Source: UBA8752 sp965659115
GTDB taxonomy: Bacteria; Bacteroidota; Bacteroidia; Flavobacteriales_D; Sanyastnellaceae
Reading direction: 5' to 3'
Assembly: GCA_965659115.1 (NCBI GenBank)
Contig: CBFHUP010000004.1
Span: 1 to 64,000, forward strand
DNA length: 64,000 nucleotides
In this document: positions 1-7,934 of the stretch, piece after piece
Position numbering within the stretch: position 1 is the first letter of the stretch
How the letters are laid out: each line of letters opens with the position of its first letter
Notes under the pieces: generated by a model
What the model was told of the DNA's origin: nothing
The model's input: only the letters and a program-made list of their open reading frames with translations
The model's database searches: none
Position numbers and translations under genes: made by a program

Positions 1-969
1 ATCACAGGAGCCGCGGGCTTTTTGGGGTCGCACCTCTGCGACCGTTTCATGGCCGAAGGGTACCATGTCATCGGGATGGACAACCTGATTACAGGTGACC
101 TTCGCAACATCGAGCACCTTACCGGACTCGACCGCTTTGAGTTTCACCACCACGATGTGAGCCAATTCATCCACATCAAAGGTGACCTTGACTACATCCT
201 GCATTTTGCATCTCCGGCCAGTCCAATCGACTACCTCAAAATCCCCATTCAAACCTTGAAAGTGGGTTCGTTGGGGGTGCACAACTGCCTGGGCCTCGCC
301 CGTGCCAAGGGCGCACGTATGCTCATCGCGAGCACCAGTGAAGTCTATGGCGACCCCGAAGTCCACCCCCAGCATGAGGAGTACTGGGGCCATGTGAATC
401 CAGTGGGGCCGCGAGGCGTCTATGACGAGGCCAAGCGCTTCCAAGAGGCCATGACCATGGCCTATCACACCTACCACGGTTTGGAGACGCGCATCGTGCG
501 GATTTTCAACACTTACGGTCCTCGAATGCGCCTCAACGATGGACGGGTACTGCCCGCCTTTATCGGACAGGCATTGCGCGGAGAGGACCTGACCGTCTTT
601 GGTGACGGCAGCCAAACCCGGAGTTTCTGCTATGTCAACGACCTCGTAGAAGGCATTTACCGGTTGCTGTTGTCAGACGAAAGTCGGCCCGTGAACGTCG
701 GCAACCCCGACGAAATCACGATTGGCGATTTTGCGGAAGAGATCATTGCATTGACAGGGACCGATCAAAAGGTCATTTACAAGCCCCTTCCCACCGACGA
801 CCCCAAGCAGCGCCGGCCTGACATCAGCCGGGCCAAGGAAATCTTAGGCTGGACGCCAAAGGTGGACCGGAAAGAAGGCCTTGCGATTACCTATGATTAC
901 TTCCGGGGACTCTCAGAAGAGGACCTGCGCAAGACCGAACACAAGGACTTCACGAAGTACAGCTCATGA
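1..969 (+). CDS. UDP-glucuronate decarboxylase (UDP-xylose synthase)-like epimerase, 5' end cut by window
   Basis: Extended short-chain dehydrogenase that probably converts UDP-glucuronate to UDP-xylose for surface polysaccharide. The frame is open from base 1 and begins inside the NAD-binding loop (ITGAAGFLGSHL), so only a few N-terminal residues are missing; 322 are visible. The catalytic pair lies in VYDEAKR at about bases 418-438. ASPASPIDYL, the NTYGPRM motif and GDGSQTRSFCYVNDL are typical of the UXS branch rather than of GalE or RmlB. The stop overlaps the next start by 4 bp (ATGA), so the genes are co-transcribed. The family is clear; the exact substrate is inferred. Confidence 0.88.
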   Translation: MTGAAGFLGSHLCDRFMAEGYHVIGMDNLITGDLRNIEHLTGLDRFEFHHHDVSQFIHIKGDLDYILHFASPASPIDYLKIPIQTLKVGSLGVHNCLGLARAKGARMLIASTSEVYGDPEVHPQHEEYWGHVNPVGPRGVYDEAKRFQEAMTMAYHTYHGLETRIVRIFNTYGPRMRLNDGRVLPAFIGQALRGEDLTVFGDGSQTRSFCYVNDLVEGIYRLLLSDESRPVNVGNPDEITIGDFAEEIIALTGTDQKVIYKPLPTDDPKQRRPDISRAKEILGWTPKVDRKEGLAITYDYFRGLSEEDLRKTEHKDFTKYSS

Positions 970-1559
970 ATCCAGAGGAAGCATGGTTTGCCCACGACAC
1001 GGCGGTCATCGATGAAGGATGCACCATTGGTGCAGGTAGCAAAGTGTGGCATTTCAGCCACATCATGCCTGGCGCAGTGCTGGGTGAAGGCTGCAACATT
1101 GGACAGAATGTGGTCATCAGCCCCGATGTGGTGCTGGGCCGCAACTGCAAGGTTCAAAACAACGTGAGCCTCTACACAGGTGTGACCTGTGCCGATGATG
1201 TCTTCCTGGGCCCCTCTTGCGTATTTACCAACATCACCAACCCGCGCAGTGCCGTGGTGCGGAGGGGGCAATACGCCAAAACCCATGTGGGGGAAGGCGC
1301 CAGCATAGGGGCCAATGCGACCATCGTGTGTGGCCATGACATCGGCGCATATGCCTTTATAGGAGCGGGTGCTGTAGTGACCAAAAACATCCCCGCATTT
1401 GCTTTGGTGGTGGGAAACCCCGCCCGTCAAACCGGCTGGATGAGTGCCTTTGGACACCGCCTCGAATTCGATGCGTCGGGAAGGGCCACCTGCCCAGAAT
1501 CCGGCCACACTTATCTGCTTGAAAATGGCGCAGTGCGCCCCGAAAAAACAGCACCATGA
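966..1559 (+). CDS. Left-handed beta-helix acyltransferase, WbpD/WlbB-like N-acetyltransferase
   Basis: 197-residue hexapeptide-repeat protein. Isoleucine/valine-led hexapeptide turns run through about residues 15-145 (for example CTIGAGSKVW and GCNIGQNVVI). The TNITNPR segment and the VVGNPARQTGWM ending of the helix are characteristic of UDP-2-acetamido-3-amino-2,3-dideoxyglucuronate N-acetyltransferases of the WbpD/WlbB group. After the helix come about 40 residues of non-repeat tail. It overlaps both neighbours by 4 bp, placing it within a nucleotide-sugar operon. The other enzymes of the WbpA-B-E-D-I route are not visible downstream, so the exact sugar is uncertain. Confidence 0.82.
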   Translation: MNPEEAWFAHDTAVIDEGCTIGAGSKVWHFSHIMPGAVLGEGCNIGQNVVISPDVVLGRNCKVQNNVSLYTGVTCADDVFLGPSCVFTNITNPRSAVVRRGQYAKTHVGEGASIGANATIVCGHDIGAYAFIGAGAVVTKNIPAFALVVGNPARQTGWMSAFGHRLEFDASGRATCPESGHTYLLENGAVRPEKTAP

Positions 1560-2863
1560 AAGACATGCACCAACGGCTGCTTGACAAAGAAGCCACCCTC
1601 GCCGTCATTGGCTTGGGCTATGTCGGTCTGCCCATTGCTTTGGCTTTTGCCCGTCACATTCGCGTCATCGGATTTGACATCCATGCCGGACGGGTGGAGC
1701 AGATGAAGCAGGGCATCGACCCCAGCGAGGAGCTCGAGAAATCCGCCTTCGAAGGATGTGACATCACCTTTACAGCGGACCAAGAAGACCTCAAGGCGGC
1801 CCAGTTTTTTGTGGTGGCCGTCCCCACTCCGATCAACGCCACCAATCAGCCGGACTTGACGCCGCTGATTTCGGCCTCGAAAACGGTCGGCCGAGCGCTG
1901 TCAGAGGGCGACTATGTGGTCTATGAGTCCACGGTCTACCCCGGTTGCACCGAGGAAGACTGCATCCCTGTTTTGGAGGAACACAGCGGGTTGACCTTTG
2001 GAAAAGACTTCAAGGCAGGCTATAGCCCAGAGCGTATCAATCCGGGTGACAAGGTCAACACCATCGAAACCATCGTCAAGGTGGTCAGTGGCAGCGATGA
2101 GGAAAGCCTGGACGTCATTGCGCGCACCTATGACCTCGTGGTCAAGGCAGGGACGCACCGCGCCTCCAGCATCAAGGTGGCCGAGGCCTCCAAGATCATT
2201 GAAAACACCCAACGCGATGTCAACATCGCCCTCATCAATGAGCTGAGCATCATCTTCAACCGGGTGGGCATCAACACATATGAAGTCCTAGAGGCTGCAG
2301 GCACCAAGTGGAACTTCCTGAAGTTCACTCCTGGTCTTGTGGGGGGGCACTGCATTGGTGTAGACCCCTATTACCTGACCTGGCGCGCGGAGAAACTGGG
2401 CTACCATGCCAAGGTCATCAATTCCGGCCGCTATGTCAACGACAGCATGGGCTATTACGCCGGGAAACAGGTGGTGAAGCGCTTGTTGGAAAAAGGCGTC
2501 AATCCCTTGGAAGCCAAGGTCCTCGTCATGGGGGTCACGTTTAAAGAGAACGTATCAGACATCCGGAACTCCAAAGTTTTCGATGTGATCCAGGAGCTGA
2601 GGTCGTTTAATGTGGAGACCGACGTGGTCGACCCGTACGCCGCGTTTGACCAGGTCGAGCGGGAATACGGGGTCAGCCTGCAAGAAGCCCCTGGCGAAAT
2701 TGGATACGATGCCGTGATCGTTGCGGTCAACCACGAAGAATATGTGGGGTACGACGCCGGTTCTTTCAACCGACTGTTCAAGGATCCTGACCGGGGTTTC
2801 TTAGTGGACATCAAGGGCATCTACCGCCACCTGTCTGACGACTTGAACTACTGGAGCTTCTAA
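1556..2863 (+). CDS. Nucleotide sugar C6 dehydrogenase, TviB/WbpO family
   Basis: 435-residue UDP-sugar 6-dehydrogenase that oxidises UDP-GlcNAc or UDP-GalNAc to the uronic acid with two NAD+. The Rossmann motif VIGLGYVGLP is at about residues 17-26, and the catalytic cysteine is in GGHCIGVDPYYL (about C266). SPERINPGDK, AGTHRASSIKVAEA and ENTQRDVNIALINEL match the TviB/WbpO branch better than WbpA or UDP-glucose dehydrogenase. ATG at 1556 overlaps the previous stop (ATGA); the in-frame ATG three codons later is an alternative. It would supply the acidic sugar for the polysaccharide made by this cluster. Confidence 0.9.
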   Translation: MKDMHQRLLDKEATLAVIGLGYVGLPIALAFARHIRVIGFDIHAGRVEQMKQGIDPSEELEKSAFEGCDITFTADQEDLKAAQFFVVAVPTPINATNQPDLTPLISASKTVGRALSEGDYVVYESTVYPGCTEEDCIPVLEEHSGLTFGKDFKAGYSPERINPGDKVNTIETIVKVVSGSDEESLDVIARTYDLVVKAGTHRASSIKVAEASKIIENTQRDVNIALINELSIIFNRVGINTYEVLEAAGTKWNFLKFTPGLVGGHCIGVDPYYLTWRAEKLGYHAKVINSGRYVNDSMGYYAGKQVVKRLLEKGVNPLEAKVLVMGVTFKENVSDIRNSKVFDVIQELRSFNVETDVVDPYAAFDQVEREYGVSLQEAPGEIGYDAVIVAVNHEEYVGYDAGSFNRLFKDPDRGFLVDIKGIYRHLSDDLNYWSF

Positions 2864-2865
2864 GC

Positions 2866-3945
2866 ATGGCCGAACAAAAGCACCATCCCAAGGTCCTTCT
2901 CATCACTGGCGGAGCTGGGTTCATCGGCTCCCATGTGGTGCGCCGATGGGTCACCCGCCATCCAGAAGTCCGCGTCATCAACCTCGACGCCCTGACCTAC
3001 GCGGGGAATTTGGCCAACCTCAAAGACATCGAGGGCGCTCCGAACCACCGCTTCGTCAAAATGGACATTGGCGACACCGAAGCGCTGACCCAACTGCTTC
3101 GTGAAGAGCAAGTGGATACGGTCATGCACTTGGCCGCTGAAAGCCATGTTGACCGCAGCATTTCTGGCCCTATGGCCTTTCTCGAGACCAACATCATGGG
3201 GACGGCATCGCTCCTCTCCGCCTGCCGCACCGTATGGATGGAGCAAGGGGGCTTTGAGGGGAAGCGCTTCCACCACGTCTCTACCGACGAGGTGTACGGT
3301 TCACTTGGCGAGGAGGGGTTCTTTACGGAGGACACCGCCTACGATCCGCGCAGCCCTTACAGCGCTTCAAAAGCTGCGAGCGACCACATTGTTCGGGCCT
3401 GGCACCACACGTATGGCATGCCCATCGTATTGTCGAACTGTTCCAACAATTATGGTTCCTTCCAGTTCCCGGAAAAGCTGATTCCCTTGTTCATCCGCAA
3501 CGCCGTGCACAAGAAGCCCCTTCCCGTCTATGGACAGGGGGTCAATGTGCGCGATTGGCTGTGGGTGGAAGACCACGCTTCCGCATTGGAAGTGATCATC
3601 ACCTGCGGTGCCGACGGAAGGACCTACAACATTGGAGGGGAGAATGAGTGGAAGAACATCGACCTCATCCGGCTCATGTGCCGCCAGCTCGATGGCAAAC
3701 TGGGACGGGCTGAGGGAGAAACCGAGCAGCTCATCACCTACGTACAAGACCGGGCTGGACACGACATGCGTTATGCCATCGATGCAGCACGCCTGCGCGA
3801 TGAACTCGGATGGAGACCGTCGATCACCTTTGAGGAAGGGCTAGACCGCACCATCGATTGGTACTTGTCCAATGAGGATTGGCTCAACGAAGTCACCAGT
3901 GGGGCCTACCGCGACTATTACGACGACCAATACGGAGACCGCTAA
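2866..3945 (+). CDS. rmlB: dTDP-glucose 4,6-dehydratase
   Basis: 359 residues, the usual length for RmlB/RfbB. It converts dTDP-glucose to dTDP-4-keto-6-deoxyglucose, the entry step for dTDP-rhamnose and related deoxysugars. GGAGFIGSHVVRRW near residue 16 binds NAD; STDEVYGSLGEEG and the SPYSASKAASDH segment (Tyr-x3-Lys) hold the active site; NCSNNYGSFQFPEKLIP is the RmlB signature. ATG is 2 bp after the dehydrogenase stop. rmlA, rmlC and rmlD are not downstream in this window and may lie before base 1. Confidence 0.95.
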   Translation: MAEQKHHPKVLLITGGAGFIGSHVVRRWVTRHPEVRVINLDALTYAGNLANLKDIEGAPNHRFVKMDIGDTEALTQLLREEQVDTVMHLAAESHVDRSISGPMAFLETNIMGTASLLSACRTVWMEQGGFEGKRFHHVSTDEVYGSLGEEGFFTEDTAYDPRSPYSASKAASDHIVRAWHHTYGMPIVLSNCSNNYGSFQFPEKLIPLFIRNAVHKKPLPVYGQGVNVRDWLWVEDHASALEVIITCGADGRTYNIGGENEWKNIDLIRLMCRQLDGKLGRAEGETEQLITYVQDRAGHDMRYAIDAARLRDELGWRPSITFEEGLDRTIDWYLSNEDWLNEVTSGAYRDYYDDQYGDR

Positions 3946-4712
3946 TGGGCCTGTGGTCTCGGATTTTTGGTGCGGCCAAAGGCAAAGAGGCCGAGCCTGA
4001 CTGCGAAGCCATAGACCTTTCGGTTTTTGCGGTCGACTACCACAGCCATTTGGTGCCTGGTGTAGATGACGGAGCGCCCGATTTAGAGGCCTCCCTAGAA
4101 ATGATCGACGCCTTGGTCTCTTTGGGATACCGCGGTGCCGTCACCACGCCGCACGTCATGGCGGGGATGTACCCCAACACACCCGAGACCCTGCGCCCCC
4201 CCTTTGAATTGCTGCAGCATGCCGTGGCAGAGCGACACCCTGACTTCAAGTTGGCTTTGGGTGCCGAATATTTTTTGGATGCCAGCCTCTTGGATGCCGT
4301 GCAAACAGGACGCGAATTGCTGGCTCCAGGCGGCCGCCTGTTGTTTGAGCTCGCTTTTTCCGCGCCCCCCGAAACAGGCTTGCTTCAAGAGTTTTTGTTT
4401 GAGGCTCAAGTCAAAGGCCTAAAGCCCGTCATGGCGCACATTGAGCGCTATCCATACTGGCACAACAACCTGGATCAATTCGAGGAACTCCACGAGCAGG
4501 GTGTGGTCCTTCAGGTCAATGCCGCTTCCTTGGCTGGCGCGTATGGCCCGGAGATACAAAAAGCGGCAGAACAGTTCATCGACAAGGGTTGGGTGCGCAT
4601 CCTGGGAACAGACGCCCATGGCATCCGACACATTGATGCCTTGCACGCCTCGCGGTTCAGACCCGCAGTCCACCGGCTTGCCGAGGTGGCATTGAATTCT
4701 TCGATACTCTGA
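3945..4712 (+). CDS. CpsB/CapC (YwqE)-family PHP-type tyrosine-protein phosphatase
   Basis: 255-residue PHP-domain phosphoesterase. Metal-binding motif DYHSHLVPGVDDG (H33, H35) is near the N-terminus, TTPHVM and AHIERYPYW follow, and GTDAHG is close to the C-terminus. In this family the enzyme dephosphorylates the tyrosine-rich tail of the polysaccharide co-polymerase kinase and so controls capsule export. The frame is open further upstream, but the ATG at 3945 overlaps the rmlB stop by one base (TAATG), which marks it as the start. It is the last gene of the cluster. No cognate Wzc-like kinase is visible here. Confidence 0.87.
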   Translation: MGLWSRIFGAAKGKEAEPDCEAIDLSVFAVDYHSHLVPGVDDGAPDLEASLEMIDALVSLGYRGAVTTPHVMAGMYPNTPETLRPPFELLQHAVAERHPDFKLALGAEYFLDASLLDAVQTGRELLAPGGRLLFELAFSAPPETGLLQEFLFEAQVKGLKPVMAHIERYPYWHNNLDQFEELHEQGVVLQVNAASLAGAYGPEIQKAAEQFIDKGWVRILGTDAHGIRHIDALHASRFRPAVHRLAEVALNSSIL

Positions 4713-4754
4713 TCTGGCTACACTTGGGGTGAATTCCCGATGGGTAGAGGCGTG

Positions 4755-5081
4755 TTAACCCACAGGTGCCAGACGGATGACCATTCCATCGAGCGCATCA
4801 GCGAGCTGAATTTGACAGCCAAGACGGCTCTCTTCCTTGACGTGAAAGGCCTCATCGAGCATGTCCTCTTCATCGTCAGACTTCTCGGACATTGTCCCGG
4901 CATGTGCACTCTCCACATAGCAATGGCAGCTGGCACACATGGCCATGCCACCGCAGGTACCCTCCACGGGCAACTCCGCACTCTTGCAGAGCTCCATGAC
5001 GTTCATGTTCATGTCGGTGGGCGCTTCCAACTCGTGGGAAGTTCCTTCTCGGTCAATGACGGTAACGCGAATGGAAGACAT
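4755..5081 (-). CDS. [2Fe-2S] ferredoxin, adrenodoxin type
   Basis: 108-residue plant/adrenodoxin-fold ferredoxin. Cluster ligands are C43, C49 and C52 in GTCGGMAMCASC and C89 in RLGCQI, matching the C-x5-C-x2-C...C pattern. An acidic stretch (SDDEEDMLDE, residues 68-77) between the ligands is the usual partner-docking helix. It begins 2 bp after the stop of the reductase gene, so the two form one transcription unit and probably one electron-transfer pair (NADPH to reductase to ferredoxin). Its end faces the end of the phosphatase gene; I see no clear terminator in the 42 bp between. Confidence 0.93.
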   Translation of the reverse strand: MSSIRVTVIDREGTSHELEAPTDMNMNVMELCKSAELPVEGTCGGMAMCASCHCYVESAHAGTMSEKSDDEEDMLDEAFHVKEESRLGCQIQLADALDGMVIRLAPVG

Positions 5082-5083
5082 GA

Positions 5084-6091
5084 TCAGAATCCGTTGACCC
5101 CGTTGACCGTCGTGTACTTGAGCACGAGGTTCTTGTCGGGGTAGATGCGCTTGAAGGCACTCTGCACCATCAGTGTGGCTTCGTGGAAACCACAGAGGAT
5201 GAGCTTGAGTTTGCCAGGGTAAGTGTTGATGTCACCAATGGCATAAATGCCGTCGACGTTGGTGCTGTAGTCAAAGGTGTTGACTTCGATGGCGTTCTTG
5301 GTGATGTTGAGGTTCCAATCTGCAATGGGCCCCAGCTTCGGACTCAAACCGAACAACGGTACCCAGTGGTCGGTCTCCAAAGTGATGTCGCCCTCGGTTT
5401 TGTGTTTGACGGTCACCGCATCGAGGTGCTCTTCGCCGGCCACACCCACCACCTCACCGTTGGTGAGCAAGCGAATTTTCCCTGAGGCCGCCAGATCTAG
5501 CACCTTTTGGACGCTGTCGGGGTGTCCTCTGAATCCATCACGGCGGTGCACCAAAGTGACTTCGGAAGCCACGCCGTCCGCCAGGAAATTCGTCCAATCC
5601 AAGGCGCTGTCTCCACCACCACTGATGACCACTTTTTTGCCGCGGTAGAATTCGGGATCCTTGATGATGTACTCGACGCCGCGGTCCTCGTATTCCGCCA
5701 AGCGGTCCACAGGTGGCTTGCGGGGCTCGAAGCAACCCAACCCTCCTGCGATGGCGATGATGGGCGCCCGGTGCACCGTACCACGGTTGGTGGTCACAAT
5801 GAACTGGCCTTCTTCGTCCTTTACAATGGCCTCGGCGCGCTCACCCAAGGTGAACCCCGGCTGGAAAGGCTTGGCTTGCTCCATGAGCTGGTCCACCAAA
5901 TCACCCGCCAGAATTTCCGGGTAAGCCGGAATGTCATAGATGGGTTTCTTGGGATAGATTTCAGCACATTGGCCTCCGGCCTGCGGGAGGGCATCAATGA
6001 GGTGACAACGCAGCTTGAGTAAGCCTGCTTCGAAGACGGTGAAGAGCCCACATGGGCCGGCACCGATGATGAGGATGTCCGTTTGGATCAT
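5084..6091 (-). CDS. Ferredoxin-NADP(+) reductase, thioredoxin-reductase-like type
   Basis: 335-residue flavoprotein. The FAD motif IIGAGPCGLFTVFEAG is at residues 8-23, LPQAGGQC follows, and the NADPH motif VISGGGDSALDW lies mid-protein. It lacks the CxxC of thioredoxin reductase, and GGQCAEIYPKKPIYDIP is typical of the YumC/TrxR-like FNR group. I chose the ATG at 6091 because the product begins directly with the FAD fold; the frame extends upstream without homology. A -7 box (TACCTTCG) lies at 6106-6113, so this gene and the downstream ferredoxin may have their own promoter apart from nfu. Confidence 0.92.
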   Translation of the reverse strand: MIQTDILIIGAGPCGLFTVFEAGLLKLRCHLIDALPQAGGQCAEIYPKKPIYDIPAYPEILAGDLVDQLMEQAKPFQPGFTLGERAEAIVKDEEGQFIVTTNRGTVHRAPIIAIAGGLGCFEPRKPPVDRLAEYEDRGVEYIIKDPEFYRGKKVVISGGGDSALDWTNFLADGVASEVTLVHRRDGFRGHPDSVQKVLDLAASGKIRLLTNGEVVGVAGEEHLDAVTVKHKTEGDITLETDHWVPLFGLSPKLGPIADWNLNITKNAIEVNTFDYSTNVDGIYAIGDINTYPGKLKLILCGFHEATLMVQSAFKRIYPDKNLVLKYTTVNGVNGF

Positions 6092-6105
6092 GATCGATTG
6101 CGCGG

Positions 6106-6113
6106 CGAAGGTA
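6106..6113 (-). promoter_or_regulatory. -7 box (TACCTTCG) for the ferredoxin reductase gene
   Basis: Read on the minus strand it is TACCTTCG, one base from the Bacteroidota TAnnTTTG consensus, 14 nt before the ATG at 6091. The same octamer precedes gpmI at 50283-50290. No convincing -33 TTG was identified. Confidence 0.5.
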
Positions 6114-6158
6114 GTTTCTAAGCCGGCTGTCAACGCAACAACGGCAAAGCGTTCGTGT

Positions 6159-6431
6159 TCATCCCATTGCCGAACTCGGCATATTGACGGCCACAACCTC
6201 CGTAACCTCAGGCACTACGCGGCGCACAGCCTCTTCAACGCCTGCTTTCATGGTCATCGCCGCCTGGGCACAATGGGCGCAGGCACCTTGGAGCTCGACC
6301 TCCACCACCAGGTTGTCGCGCACCCCTACCACTTTGATGTCTCCACCATCCGAACGCAAAAAGGGACGCAACTCTTCCAACGCACGGTCAATGCGCTCGG
6401 TCAATGCTTGTGCGTCTGGGACAGGATTCAT
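6159..6431 (-). CDS. NifU C-terminal-domain (Nfu) iron-sulfur carrier
   Basis: 90-residue stand-alone Nfu domain. The cluster-binding CxxC is C51-A-H-C54, preceded by the conserved LRSDGGDIKVVGV. It probably receives and passes on [Fe-S] clusters in the cytoplasm. It starts 9 bp after the stop of mrp, another Fe-S carrier, and lies just upstream of the ferredoxin/reductase pair, so the block has an Fe-S theme. There is no U-type scaffold domain fused to it. Confidence 0.92.
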   Translation of the reverse strand: MNPVPDAQALTERIDRALEELRPFLRSDGGDIKVVGVRDNLVVEVELQGACAHCAQAAMTMKAGVEEAVRRVVPEVTEVVAVNMPSSAMG

Positions 6432-6440
6432 GGTGTGAAT

Positions 6441-7559
6441 TTAAACCGCAGATGCCGGTGCTGCCGAAGGCGTGGGAAGGTCTGCGAGAACGTCCAACAT
6501 GCGATCGGTGAGATTGGAGATGGCTTTTGCAGATTCCGTGCCCTCCTGCAGGGCGGCAGGCCTGCCTGCATCACCGGCTTCGCGAATGGCCTGGACCAAT
6601 GGCAACTCGCCCAAAAACGGCGTCCCGGAAGCCTCTGCATAGCGCTTGACCCCATCTCGGCCGAACAAGTGATACTTCCGCTCTGGCATGTCAGGCGGAG
6701 AGAAATACGCCATGTTTTCGACCAAGCCCAAGACCGGAACATTGATGCTCTCCAATTGGAACATCGAGACCCCTTTGCGGGCATCAGCCAACGCGATGTC
6801 CTGGGGTGTACTGACCACGACTACGCCACTCAATGGGACCAATTGCACCATCGAAAGGTGCACATCGCCAGTACCTGGAGGCAGGTCAATCAGCATGTAA
6901 TCGAGCTCACCCCAGTCGCCATCGGTAAACAACTGCCCCAAAGCTTTGGATGCCATGGGGCCCCGCCACACAATCGCTTGATCAGGGTCGGCAAAGAAGC
7001 CAATGCTCAGCATTTTCACACCGTGCGCCTCTACGGGGCCAATCATGGATTTGCCTCCTTTCTCCACAGGTTGGGGCTTCTCTCGAACGACATCAAACAT
7101 CGTCGGCATGCTCGGTCCATGGATGTCTGCATCCACCAGTCCAACCTTGTAACCTCGGCGTGCCAGTTCCACGGCCATGTTCGCCGTGACGGTGCTCTTT
7201 CCCACACCACCTTTGCCGCTCGCAATGGCGATGATATGCTGCACGCCAGGCAGCACTTTGCGCGTATCCAAACTGCGCTCATTTGACCCCAACGGAACCA
7301 CCTCTACCTCAGCAGAGATGGCCACCCCCAGCGCGGTTGATTGCTTTTCAATGGCAAACTCCACCGCTTCGCGCATGCGCTGACGGGCATGCATGGCGGG
7401 GCTCGAAGATTTGATCCGCAGCCGCGTTTTCCATTCCCCATCAGACGCCTCCAGAGACAGAACTTCAACGAGTTCCAACGTCACGATGTCCTTGCCCAAT
7501 TCAGGTTCAATCACCCCACTTAGGGCATCTATGATCTGCTCGGTGGTCAGTGTAGCCAT
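6441..7559 (-). CDS. mrp: Mrp/ApbC-family P-loop ATPase, iron-sulfur carrier
   Basis: 372 residues: an N-terminal DUF59/MIP18-like domain (about 1-90), then an NBP35/MinD-type ATPase. The deviant Walker A IASGKGGVGKST and the following MAVELARRGYKVGLVDADIHGPS are plain. In many Mrp/NBP35 proteins a C-x-x-C follows the VENM motif and bridges an Fe-S cluster between two subunits; here that place reads VENMAYFSPPDMPERKYH, with no cysteine. Loss of the pair is, from memory, common in Bacteroidota homologues. The gene lies 3 bp from the alkyltransferase-like gene and 9 bp from nfu, so it belongs to one operon. Confidence 0.92.
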   Translation of the reverse strand: MATLTTEQIIDALSGVIEPELGKDIVTLELVEVLSLEASDGEWKTRLRIKSSSPAMHARQRMREAVEFAIEKQSTALGVAISAEVEVVPLGSNERSLDTRKVLPGVQHIIAIASGKGGVGKSTVTANMAVELARRGYKVGLVDADIHGPSMPTMFDVVREKPQPVEKGGKSMIGPVEAHGVKMLSIGFFADPDQAIVWRGPMASKALGQLFTDGDWGELDYMLIDLPPGTGDVHLSMVQLVPLSGVVVVSTPQDIALADARKGVSMFQLESINVPVLGLVENMAYFSPPDMPERKYHLFGRDGVKRYAEASGTPFLGELPLVQAIREAGDAGRPAALQEGTESAKAISNLTDRMLDVLADLPTPSAAPASAV

Positions 7560-7562
7560 GGT

Positions 7563-7934
7563 TCAAAGTTCGGTGCAAGGGTCCCAGTATCGCTCAGCAA
7601 AGTCCATCACCTGATGATCGCGCACTTGAATGCCCTCTTGTTGGAGCCGTTCGGCCATGGTTTCAGGTGTCGGAAAGTGCATGCGCCCGGTCAACATGCC
7701 TTGGCGGTTTACCACCCTGTGGGCAGGAATGTCAAAGCCGTTTTGTTCCAATGCACGGTTCATGGCCCAACCGACCATGCGGCTGGAGCGCGCCGCACCC
7801 AGGTAGCGCGCAATGGCACCATAACTCGTGACCCTTCCAAGAGGAATGAGCCGTGCTACATCATGGACATCCTGTTCAAAGTCACCGGACCCCGGACGCG
7901 ATGTCGGTTGGGATGTGGAGGCAGACGGGCTCAC
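7563..7934 (-). CDS. Alkyltransferase-like (ATL) DNA-binding protein of the MGMT family
   Basis: About 123 residues matching the C-terminal DNA-binding domain of O6-alkylguanine-DNA alkyltransferase (IPLGRVTSYGAIARYLG, the arginine finger in SSRMVGWAMNR). The active-site motif PCHRV of true transferases reads PAHRVVNRQG here, so the acceptor cysteine is replaced by alanine, the mark of ATL proteins that bind alkylated DNA and flag it for repair. I placed the start at GTG 7934 because it overlaps the trmB stop as GTGA; the frame stays open to 7979, where a longer start overlapping trmB by 49 bp is possible. Confidence 0.85.
   Translation of the reverse strand: MSPSASTSQPTSRPGSGDFEQDVHDVARLIPLGRVTSYGAIARYLGAARSSRMVGWAMNRALEQNGFDIPAHRVVNRQGMLTGRMHFPTPETMAERLQQEGIQVRDHQVMDFAERYWDPCTEL

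Noticed and set aside
6015..7286. A 423-codon open frame on the plus strand opposite mrp and nfu
   Set aside because: Antisense to two genes with clear conserved motifs; its product is rich in His, Arg and Cys with no recognisable domain, typical of a shadow frame in high-GC coding DNA.
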